Origin: Akkermansiaceae bacterium UBA1315
Lineage (GTDB): Bacteria > Verrucomicrobiota > Verrucomicrobiia > Verrucomicrobiales > Akkermansiaceae
Direction: 5' to 3'
Assembly (NCBI GenBank): GCA_002307065.1
Contig: DBTN01000006.1
Coordinates: 13,231-77,230 of the forward strand
Length of the DNA: 64,000 nucleotides
Both the position numbers and the translations under genes were made by a program. Below the pieces are notes generated by a model, which was given only the letters and a program-made list of their open reading frames with translations, was not told where the DNA came from and did no database searches. Below, one piece after another: positions 7,671-14,595 of the stretch (positions are counted from its first letter, which is position 1; each line of letters opens with the position of its first letter).

Positions 7671-8781
7671 GTTATTTGATCCGGATGCGATTCGTTCGCT
7701 TGTCCGTTCTGGAATAAACAACGGATTGATCAAGCCCCCGCCGATCGCAAAACAGAAGTCTCCATCGATGAACGCAGATGAAATTCGCAGCATTGTGGCG
7801 GCGGCTAAAGCAGCCGGAGCGCTTCGTCCCGGCGTGGGCCCGGACTCGCCGGCGGAGGTAATAAAAAACGGACATGAGGCAACAGTTTTTGACTCCGTTG
7901 TGACTCAATGGATGCAGGTTGATCCAGGTCTCGCCGCCCATTGGTTACAGAATAATTTCGTAAATCGTCCAATATCGCAAGACACTGTTAATGCTTACGC
8001 CCGGGACATGGTTAATGGCGTTTGGATTCCGACACACCAAGGAATCGCCTTTAACGATCGAGACCATTTGATCGATGGCCAACACCGCCTAAGCGCAATC
8101 GTGAAAAGTGGTGTGACTGTCGGCGTGATGGTCACTTTCGGGCTATCCTCGAAAATCGAAGGCAGCGAAATGACCACGATGGATGCCGTCGATCGCGGTC
8201 GCACTCGGTCGGTCGCCGACCAACTGAAAATCCAGCACGGTTTAAAGGACGGCACTGCGATCGCAGGGATCTGTGCATCCCTCGGCGGTCTATGCTTCAG
8301 TGCCCGCACCAAGCGCCTGAGCGTCGGCCAGACGCTCGATATCTATCGCCTTTTCGAAACTTCCATCACTTGGGTGATCGATAATCGTCCGACAGAAAAC
8401 GGACTTAAAAGCGTGGGGGTTCTCGCCGCGTTCGCGTTTGCCATGGCTGGCTTTGCGCGGAATCGCGGGTCAGATGATCCGGAAGACATCGCGAAACTCT
8501 TCCGTTCGCTTGTTACCGGGGACGGACTTTATCAATCCATGCCTCTGGACCATTTGCGAAATTTTCTCCTTTCGGACGATGCAAAATTGTTGAGCCGGGG
8601 CACAAATCGCGGCGTCGCGGAGCTGGTTTTACAAGCCCTCTTTCTCCAGATCAGTGACGAACCGGTTGATAAACTCGAACCATCCCAAGACGGACTAAAT
8701 CACTTTTCTGCACTTCAGGCCGATCGCGTCGCCCACGTTGCCAAAATGTTCGAAATCGACAAAACCGTCCCAAAATCATGA
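7639..8781 (+). CDS. ParB-like/DGQHR-type phage protein, 380 aa
   Basis: The frame starts 32 bases inside the end of the preceding gene. The product contains DGQHRL at 146-151 within a segment (SQDTVNAYARDMVNGVW... then LIDGQHRLSAI) typical of the ParB-like nuclease superfamily found in phages and mobile elements. The rest is helical. The exact biochemical activity of these phage versions is not established. It overlaps the next gene by ATGA at 8778-8781, so the two are probably translated together. Confidence 0.65.
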   Translation: MTSLNTYRRVELFDPDAIRSLVRSGINNGLIKPPPIAKQKSPSMNADEIRSIVAAAKAAGALRPGVGPDSPAEVIKNGHEATVFDSVVTQWMQVDPGLAAHWLQNNFVNRPISQDTVNAYARDMVNGVWIPTHQGIAFNDRDHLIDGQHRLSAIVKSGVTVGVMVTFGLSSKIEGSEMTTMDAVDRGRTRSVADQLKIQHGLKDGTAIAGICASLGGLCFSARTKRLSVGQTLDIYRLFETSITWVIDNRPTENGLKSVGVLAAFAFAMAGFARNRGSDDPEDIAKLFRSLVTGDGLYQSMPLDHLRNFLLSDDAKLLSRGTNRGVAELVLQALFLQISDEPVDKLEPSQDGLNHFSALQADRVAHVAKMFEIDKTVPKS

Positions 8782-9224
8782 CGCCGTCCCAAAACAAAAC
8801 CTATTGGAGAGTCTGGGGCGAAGTCCGCCGCATGCTGATCGAACTCGGCGAATTTTCCTCGGCTGACGCTGCGGAAGAACGCCACGCGATCCACCTCGAA
8901 GCAATCGGCTGCGAGAAATCATCGAAGGATTTCACGAACAAGGATCTGGACGCTGTACTGGACCAATTCGAAAAGCGCCTCGTTTTGCTGCGCGGACCGC
9001 TCACAGGCGATCGCGCCACGGAGCAACCGGTGAAACGTCTGATCTGGGCGATCGATCAGCTCGGCCTCGACGCACCATACATCGAGTCGATCTCCCTGGC
9101 TCAGTTCAAGACAGCCAACTGGCGCGAGCTTACAGAGCGGCAGCTCTCCCGCTTCCGCATGACTCTCACCGCCCGCGCCCGCGCTAAAAAGCGGGCAACC
9201 GGTTCCACGTCCGATCAATCCTGA
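8778..9224 (+). CDS. GemA/Mu gp16-like protein (DUF1018-type)
   Basis: A 148-residue protein starting YWRVWGEVRRML, continuing with ERHAIHLEAIG and KSSKDFTNKDLDAVLDQF, then a C-terminal basic helix. That arrangement resembles the Mu gp16/GemA regulatory family, which is encoded among the early genes after A and B. It is the last gene of the mobile-element operon here. The match is by overall pattern, not by a catalytic motif. Confidence 0.55.
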   Translation: MTPSQNKTYWRVWGEVRRMLIELGEFSSADAAEERHAIHLEAIGCEKSSKDFTNKDLDAVLDQFEKRLVLLRGPLTGDRATEQPVKRLIWAIDQLGLDAPYIESISLAQFKTANWRELTERQLSRFRMTLTARARAKKRATGSTSDQS

Positions 9225-9484
9225 CTCAGATCCGTCGATGCAACGTACCGGAAACCCCATTTCCACCCGCTTGCACGACGGTTTCAATTCCCCCGAATTT
9301 TCTCAACTGTCTGCGGTTTCCCTCATTTCCCCCCATTTCCTTCTCAGATGCCACGTTGGCTCCTGATTCCCCGAAACCCCTTATTTCAGGCTATTTCAGC
9401 CTCCCTCAGCCAATTTCAGGATTTCACAGATGTTCTGCTTTGGTTCAGAAAAAATTTTGCTTGTCGCTCCAGACACTTTATTTA
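9225..9484. other. non-coding segment with repeated TTTC/ATTTCAG motifs; candidate element end
   Basis: No gene is supported here. The plus strand is pyrimidine-rich, with clustered short repeats: CCCCATTTCC near 9256 and 9336, and ATTTCAG-type units near 9384, 9393, 9411 and 9420. Mu-type transposons end in arrays of 22-bp transposase sites containing GTTTCA, so this may be a right terminus. No clean 22-bp consensus or target duplication could be established because the left end is outside the window. Confidence 0.3.
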
Positions 9485-9498
9485 TGTTCCAAAGAACA
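9485..9498. promoter_or_regulatory. LexA (SOS) box
   Basis: A perfect palindrome TGTTC-CAAA-GAACA. This is the motif reported for LexA of Verrucomicrobia (TGTTC-N4-GAACA). It lies 12 bases upstream of the preferred lexA start, so LexA would repress its own gene. Confidence 0.8.
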
Positions 9499-9510
9499 CT
9501 GTTCAATCCT

Positions 9511-10125
9511 ATGCAAGTTTCGCTCACCGAACGACAAAAAGAGATTCTCGAATATTTACGTCAATCTCAACGCCACACAGGCATCATGCCGTCGACGCGG
9601 GAGATTCAGCACTACTTTGGATTTGCCAGCCAAACGGCCGCCATGAGCCACCTGCGGGCACTTGAGCGAAAAGGAGTCATTCAGCGATTGCCGGGAAAAG
9701 CCCGAGCCGTCATTTTCCCGGAGGAGTTGGATCGCGCCGAAATCGCAGATATCCCTATCTTCGGTTCCATCGCTGCCGGCATGTCTCAAGACGCCGAACC
9801 GGAGCGCGAAGGCTGCATTTCTATCGATGTCACTTCGCTGGGAATTCCCCGCCACGCTCGGACCTTCGCGCTGAGAGTGCGTGGTGATTCGATGATCGAC
9901 GCCCACATTTGTGACGGAGACACCGTTATCCTCGAATTCCGGGAACCTCGCAAAGGAGACATCGTCGCCGCCCTTATCGACGGGGAAACCACCCTCAAAC
10001 GTTACGTGGTGGAAAAAGGAAAACCCTTTCTGCACGCCGAAAATCCGAACTTCCCGGATCTGATCCCCGCACGCGAACTCATTATCCAAGGGGTTCTAGT
10101 TGCGCTTTTGCGTCATGCCGCATAG
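9511..10125 (+). CDS. lexA: LexA repressor
   Basis: SOS-response repressor, 204 residues from the ATG at 9511. The N-terminal winged helix-turn-helix covers about residues 1-65 (helix at 28-50). The autocleavage site is Ala89-Gly90, and the catalytic dyad is Ser127 (RGDSMID) with Lys163 (TTLKRY). Upstream in-frame starts at 9430 and 9484 exist, but the perfect LexA box at 9485-9498 would then fall inside the coding region, so 9511 is chosen. RecA filaments would trigger self-cleavage. The gene abuts the Mu-like block; the host-type operator argues that it is the chromosomal lexA rather than a phage repressor. Confidence 0.9.
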   Translation: MQVSLTERQKEILEYLRQSQRHTGIMPSTREIQHYFGFASQTAAMSHLRALERKGVIQRLPGKARAVIFPEELDRAEIADIPIFGSIAAGMSQDAEPEREGCISIDVTSLGIPRHARTFALRVRGDSMIDAHICDGDTVILEFREPRKGDIVAALIDGETTLKRYVVEKGKPFLHAENPNFPDLIPARELIIQGVLVALLRHAA

Positions 10126-10302
10126 GAATGGTGGCGCTATCTCAAAACACCCTACAACCTCCGGAAAATCATTCGCTTGCGCGGGATCAATAAGATCTCG
10201 CAAGGCAGATTTTCCTTTATTTCCCAACGTTTCCATGCGCTCGGCGGAAGTTTATCCGTTTGACTCACTGGCTAAATGGGCTAACCTTGGCGCTTCTTTC
10301 CG

Positions 10303-11580
10303 ATGGTGACCCCCCCCCTCACTTTTCTATGTCCGGCCTGTAACACCAAGCTGACAGTTCCTGCCAGTCTTGCTGGAGTCACTGGGCCTTGCCCGACGTG
10401 TGGCACGATCATTACCGCCCCCGATGCCTCCGCTCCGGTGGTTCCCGTGCCGACGCCCTTTGCCCCTTTTCCGACGACGGGTAAAATCGAGCCTCCTCCT
10501 TCCAAGACGGCCGAAACCCGCAGACCGGAGTCGCCCGGCAGTCCAATCCCCATCGGACCAAGAAACCTTCCCAACCGCTCGGAAAATCCCGAACCGGTTG
10601 TGCGGCCTTTTCCCGAAGCCAGAGGTCAGACGAGTTCTTACACCCTTCCCCCTCCAAAAACTCCGAATAAATGGCTCCGCTTTGTGGTCCTCCCGATGTT
10701 TTTAGGACTGGCCGTTTTCATGGTGGTAAGTTTGCTGTCTTTCCTGCAGAAAGACCGATCCCCCGCCAACAAACGTGCTAGCGCGACCCCGAACCCGATC
10801 CGGGTCATTTTGCCGGAAGACCAGCCCGCGCCCCGCCTTACAGCAAAGTTGGGGAATGCACCCATCCTCACGGAATCCGCAGAGGTCGAAGAAAAACCGG
10901 CGGAGGTACCACAAGAACCGAAAACGCCTCCTGCGGAACTCGCAATGAGTGTTCTCGAAAAGTTTTTGGCTGCCGGTTCCTTCGAAGAGCGTCAATCCCT
11001 GATCGAGAGCAAAGATTCCGGATCCCAACTGGCGGAAACAATTTTAGGCGCTGCCCTGCCACCGGTCATCCGAATCCGCACGGACATTCAGGAATCGGAC
11101 AACGTCGAAAACCTCACGGATATTTTCTATAACGTGGACTTTGAAAATAGCGACGGCACTCCAAATTCCCAAACCATATTGGTCCGGATTCGAGGTGAAA
11201 ACCCTCCCCTTGTCGTCGTCGATCCATTCTTGGACCTGTTCGGGGGTCGCCTCGCCGAGTTCGCCGAAGCTCCTACCGATCAAGTTAAAACATTCCAAGT
11301 GATCGTTTCGGCAGGTGCTTTTTGTTATGATGATTACGTTCCTAATCGTGATAAAAAATTGACACTTAAGCTTCTAGCTCGCGACAACACCCGCGAAATC
11401 ACGAAAGCGTATTTTGGCCGACACTCGAAAATTGGTGAGATGCTACAAGATTCGACCTCTGGATTCCGGTACGGCCAAGCGAGAGCTTCCACGATTACCC
11501 TTCGATGGAACACCGAAGAGGACCCGAACAAGCCCTACCTTGAAGCGATCGATCTGAAAAAGCTCAATTGGAACCCTTGA
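10303..11580 (+). CDS. zinc-ribbon membrane protein, 425 aa
   Basis: The N-terminus has a CxxC...CxxC zinc ribbon (CPACNTKLTV then CPTCGT, residues about 10-33). A Pro/Thr-rich cytoplasmic linker follows to about 120, then one membrane helix (FVVLPMFLGLAVFMVVSLL, about 127-145). The remaining 280 residues should lie outside the membrane, with a C-terminal alpha/beta domain ending in KPYLEAIDLKKLNWNP. This layout (MJ0042-type ribbon, proline linker, one helix) is frequent in Verrucomicrobia and Planctomycetes; the function is not known. It is convergent with the rhodanese gene and overlaps its end by 17 bases. Confidence 0.75.
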   Translation: MVTPPLTFLCPACNTKLTVPASLAGVTGPCPTCGTIITAPDASAPVVPVPTPFAPFPTTGKIEPPPSKTAETRRPESPGSPIPIGPRNLPNRSENPEPVVRPFPEARGQTSSYTLPPPKTPNKWLRFVVLPMFLGLAVFMVVSLLSFLQKDRSPANKRASATPNPIRVILPEDQPAPRLTAKLGNAPILTESAEVEEKPAEVPQEPKTPPAELAMSVLEKFLAAGSFEERQSLIESKDSGSQLAETILGAALPPVIRIRTDIQESDNVENLTDIFYNVDFENSDGTPNSQTILVRIRGENPPLVVVDPFLDLFGGRLAEFAEAPTDQVKTFQVIVSAGAFCYDDYVPNRDKKLTLKLLARDNTREITKAYFGRHSKIGEMLQDSTSGFRYGQARASTITLRWNTEEDPNKPYLEAIDLKKLNWNP

Positions 11581-12010
11581 TCCGCCCTGCTTCAGACAGA
11601 GTTCTCCAGCCGCCGTGCAAGACTTTGACTTCTTCGGCCAAGCCGAGTGCTCGGATTCGGTCTGCGACTTGCCGACTGATCCCGCAACTTTCGTCGCCGC
11701 AATAGACAACGACCCGAGGAGTTTCGAGAAGCCGCTCCGCGACGGTCGCCTCAAAAATCGCCAGATCCTCTTTGGGATCGGTATTCCAAAGCAGCGAACC
11801 GGGGAGTCCATCCATTTCCCACTCTCGTCGCAGCCTCGCGTCGATCCAAAGCACCGGCTCGGTCACCTGACTGAGGCAAACTTCGTCAGGTTTCAGCCTC
11901 GCTGGATCGCAAACCAAAGTTCGGACCGGTGGGCCTTTGATCAAGTAGGTTCCGCCTGCTCCCAGCGCGGAAATCCCAACGACGGCGGTGAGCTGCAAAA
12001 AAGAATTCAT
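11564..12010 (-). CDS. membrane-anchored rhodanese-like protein
   Basis: A 148-residue protein with an N-terminal hydrophobic anchor or signal (LTAVVGISALGAGGTYLI) and one rhodanese domain. The loop VVYCGDESCGIS carries the candidate catalytic Cys, and WIDARLRREWEMDGLPGS is the usual D-A-R-x-x-x-E-(W/Y) entry motif. Rhodaneses move sulfane sulfur or act as sulfur carriers; the substrate is unknown. It overlaps the DUF1573 gene by four bases (12007-12010), so the two are probably co-translated and both act outside the cytoplasm. Confidence 0.8.
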   Translation of the reverse strand: MNSFLQLTAVVGISALGAGGTYLIKGPPVRTLVCDPARLKPDEVCLSQVTEPVLWIDARLRREWEMDGLPGSLLWNTDPKEDLAIFEATVAERLLETPRVVVYCGDESCGISRQVADRIRALGLAEEVKVLHGGWRTLSEAGRIKGSN

Positions 12011-12681
12011 GGTTTTCCGGCCCGAGGAATGACGGCAAAGACCTGCTGAATCTTGTGTTTTGGGGAATCACTGTCCGTTTCAATTCGGAACACCGCCAGC
12101 CCTGGAGTCGTGGTATGATCCGGCGTGATCGACAGTTCATAATGACTGCCTTCTTCGACCGTTTTTAGCTCGTACTTGAAAATTTTCGACGCACTGGAAA
12201 CCGATAAAATTTTGATCGGCTTCGGACCACTCATTCGGATCTGGATCTTCTGAGTGACCGGCTCCGACTGGTAAGGCCATTTGAGCGTCTTCGGCTCCAA
12301 GGTCACCAGAACCGGAATATGAACCCGGACGGTCAATTGCTGGGAGGGTTCGTCGCTTGAATTTCCAGCAAGCCAAAGGCCGATCACCTTATCCACGGTT
12401 CCAGAAAAATTCCCAACCTCGAAAACCGCCTGGATTTTGCCAGACTCTCCCGGCTCGAATTTCATCTGGCCACCGGACGTTTTCACCGACATGCAGGCAC
12501 AGCCGCCATCGATCTTGGTGAGGCTAACCGGTTCAGCCGTCTCATTTTTGAAATCGAATTCCGCCGTAACGGTGGTCGCCTCCACCCCTGCCGAAATTTC
12601 CTTCAACGGCTCGGGGAAAGTCAGACCCGCGCCGCAAAGCATTCCCGCCAGTGCGAACCAAAGAACGACGAAAATTTTCAT
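12007..12681 (-). CDS. DUF1573 family secreted protein
   Basis: A 224-residue protein with a signal peptide (MKIFVVLWFALAGMLCGA) followed by the DUF1573 Ig-like fold: FDFKNETAEPVSLTKIDGGCACM, then LEPGESG-type turns and GTVDKVIGLW. The paired Cys in GCACM is characteristic. A second beta-sandwich probably fills the C-terminal half. DUF1573 genes are common in Bacteroidota and PVC bacteria; their role is unproven. It shares an ATGA overlap with the rhodanese gene, and both Cys-bearing proteins are exported, which hints at periplasmic sulfur or disulfide chemistry (inference). Confidence 0.8.
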   Translation of the reverse strand: MKIFVVLWFALAGMLCGAGLTFPEPLKEISAGVEATTVTAEFDFKNETAEPVSLTKIDGGCACMSVKTSGGQMKFEPGESGKIQAVFEVGNFSGTVDKVIGLWLAGNSSDEPSQQLTVRVHIPVLVTLEPKTLKWPYQSEPVTQKIQIRMSGPKPIKILSVSSASKIFKYELKTVEEGSHYELSITPDHTTTPGLAVFRIETDSDSPKHKIQQVFAVIPRAGKP

Positions 12682-12684
12682 CCG

Positions 12685-13200
12685 TCATTCATGGCTCGGA
12701 TCCTCCTTTGCCGCAAGGCCGACGGAGATGATTAAACGTCCTCCCCGCCATTCCGGACCCAACACCAAGAGGGGCCGACCGGTTTCCACCAGAGCATCGG
12801 TTTTCAGAATCTTTTTCCGGCTCAGCCACAGCTCCAGATCCAGCCGCATCGAGCCTGCGGTCGGACGGCTGCGAGCCTCGAATCTCACGAGCACTTCGTC
12901 CGAAGGTTTCAGCGGCTGTGCCCAGTTTTCGTAACTGCGGAAAAGCGGCTGAAAATCTTCCCCCAGCAACCGATAGTGGTCGAATCGCAGTCGGCCTTCC
13001 TGGCGCAAACGCGCTTTGAGCGCGTCACTGACCGGCTTGAAACGATCCCCGGCGACAGACGGATCACCATTGGTCGCATAGATGACCGCAACGCTGATCT
13101 TTCCTAGCGTCGCTTTGCCGGGGTCATCCTGAGCAACCGCAAACGCGGGAAGAAATCCGGCGGCAGCCACCATCATCGATAGCCAAACTCTTCGCGTCAT
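12685..13200 (-). CDS. secreted protein of unknown function, 171 aa
   Basis: A clear signal peptide (WLSMMVAAAGFLPAFAVAQ, cut after about residue 23) leads a 148-residue mature protein with no Cys. Alternating hydrophobic residues suggest a beta-rich fold (LDLELWLSRKKILKTD... LLVLGPEW). It overlaps the upstream anti-sigma-like gene by ATGA (13197-13200) and is followed by the DUF1573 gene, so it lies in the middle of a five-gene operon starting with the ECF sigma factor. No family recognised. Confidence 0.65.
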   Translation of the reverse strand: MTRRVWLSMMVAAAGFLPAFAVAQDDPGKATLGKISVAVIYATNGDPSVAGDRFKPVSDALKARLRQEGRLRFDHYRLLGEDFQPLFRSYENWAQPLKPSDEVLVRFEARSRPTAGSMRLDLELWLSRKKILKTDALVETGRPLLVLGPEWRGGRLIISVGLAAKEDPSHE

Positions 13201-13790
13201 CGACGTTCTCCTTGCTGCAACCCGATCGCTTGGTCGGAATTTTCATTTCCCGATGTTGGCACCGAAGCGGTTTCGGAAAAATCCAGCGTACTGGGTATCG
13301 CGTTGACCCCTTCCAAAACGATAACCGTCGCAGAGGCGTTGGAACTGGCAAACCATTTAGCATCGACCCCTTGTTCCGGAGTATAAACGACGGGCGCCGT
13401 CTGGATTTGCGAAACCGTTTGGGCCACTTGAGACTCAGTGGATTTTGTTTGGGTTCCCACCCAAAACGCGACCGCCATTCCCGCGAATGCCGTCGCCGGA
13501 ACGAACCAAGACCGCCAAAACGATGTCTTCGCGGGAGCGGGAGCCGGTTTCACCACCGGTTGCTCACGAATCGCTTTTTCGATTCGGCTGTTGAAAAAGT
13601 CTGGAAACGGCGGTTCTTCCACAGCGGGCACCGCAGCGCTCATCATGGCCCTCCATTTACGAACTTCCTCGCGCGCGGCGAGTTGCTCGGGCTGAGTCAA
13701 AGCCCAAGCCTCAACCGCGACGAGCTCTTCGCCGTGCAGTTCATCATCCAGCCACAAGGCCAGAAGGGATTCATCGGGATTGGTATTCAT
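13197..13790 (-). CDS. putative anti-sigma factor (single-pass membrane protein)
   Basis: A 197-residue protein. The N-terminal 90 residues are acidic and helical (ESLLALWLDDELHGEEL, similar to anti-sigma/RseA-like N-termini), followed by a membrane helix around 115-130 (FVPATAFAGMAVAFWVG) and a short periplasmic tail. The gene starts inside the end of the ECF sigma gene (20-base overlap), the classic arrangement for a sigma/anti-sigma pair. No HxxxCxxC zinc motif is present. The function is inferred mainly from position and topology. Confidence 0.7.
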   Translation of the reverse strand: MNTNPDESLLALWLDDELHGEELVAVEAWALTQPEQLAAREEVRKWRAMMSAAVPAVEEPPFPDFFNSRIEKAIREQPVVKPAPAPAKTSFWRSWFVPATAFAGMAVAFWVGTQTKSTESQVAQTVSQIQTAPVVYTPEQGVDAKWFASSNASATVIVLEGVNAIPSTLDFSETASVPTSGNENSDQAIGLQQGERR

Positions 13791-14442
13791 CTTTTAGCAG
13801 CGCTTGGAGTTTTTGTCGGGCGTAAAAAAGGCGGCTCATCACCGTGCCGAGGGTGCTTTCCATCACGTCGGCGATTTCTTTGTAAGAAAGCCCCTGCACG
13901 TCTTTTAACACCACGACTTCACGATGTTCCGGAGAAAGTTTGCAAAGGGCGGCTTCGATTTTCTGCCGAAGCTCGCCGTGTGCCATCAAATCGTCCGGTG
14001 CCTCACCCATTGCAGGTGCAGTGACCGCGGCGGGATCGATCCGATCGCGTTCGAAAATCTCGTCATTCAGTTCGCCGGCGCTTTCGATTTTTCGCTTCCG
14101 CGTCCAATCGTAAACGACGTTGTGGGTAATCCGGTAAAGCCAGGTCGAGAATTTTGCCTTCGCTTCGAACCGCGGAAGCGCGTTCCATGCCTTGATGAAG
14201 ACCTCTTGTGAAAGGTCCCAGGCATCGGCGTCTTGGTGAATCATGTTGCGGATCATGGCGTATATTCTCCCCCGGTGGCGGGTGACCAAGGCATCGTAGG
14301 ACCGCATGTCACCGCCTTGGGCGAGCGCGACAAGCCGGAAATCGTCATCCGGATCGGCGTTGGAGGCGTCCGAATCCGCAGTCCCCGGTGGTCCCTGCGT
14401 ATTCTTCGACGTATTCCCGCTCGGTTTATTCATGATTCGCAC
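13771..14442 (-). CDS. ECF-family RNA polymerase sigma factor
   Basis: A 223-residue sigma-70 family protein. A disordered N-terminal extension of about 45 residues precedes region 2 (YDALVTRHRGRIYAMIRNMI... DLSQEVFIKAW, then FSTWLYRITHNVVYD). Region 4 follows (LSPEHREVVVLKDVQGLSYKEIADV). There is no region 3, as in ECF factors. The ATG three codons in (14433) is an equally good start. It heads an operon with the anti-sigma-like gene, a secreted protein, DUF1573 and rhodanese, which may be its regulon or its signal input. Confidence 0.9.
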   Translation of the reverse strand: MRIMNKPSGNTSKNTQGPPGTADSDASNADPDDDFRLVALAQGGDMRSYDALVTRHRGRIYAMIRNMIHQDADAWDLSQEVFIKAWNALPRFEAKAKFSTWLYRITHNVVYDWTRKRKIESAGELNDEIFERDRIDPAAVTAPAMGEAPDDLMAHGELRQKIEAALCKLSPEHREVVVLKDVQGLSYKEIADVMESTLGTVMSRLFYARQKLQALLKDEYQSR

Positions 14443-14547
14443 AAAAATTTTCCCTTCTTCACCTTCACTTCAGGTTTGGGTCGGGTACAAAGGGAGAATT
14501 ACCTCGATTGGAGGACGGCGCAATTCTAGAATCGGCGGAAGTCGGGA

Positions 14548-14572
14548 CCACCGATCGGGGGGGAATCGGTGG
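14548..14572. terminator. hairpin between the PVC cytochrome and ECF sigma genes
   Basis: A perfect 8-bp stem (CCACCGAT / ATCGGTGG) around a 9-base G-rich loop, located 24 bases beyond the stop of the minus-strand 1070-aa gene. There is no long T-tract, so it may be a weak terminator or an RNA-stabilising 3' hairpin. Confidence 0.45.
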
Positions 14573-14595
14573 CTCGTTTCCCAAACCGGTGCTTC

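Noticed and set aside
9430..9510. Longer N-terminus for LexA
   Set aside because: The extra residues do not resemble the LexA family and the LexA box would lie within the coding sequence.
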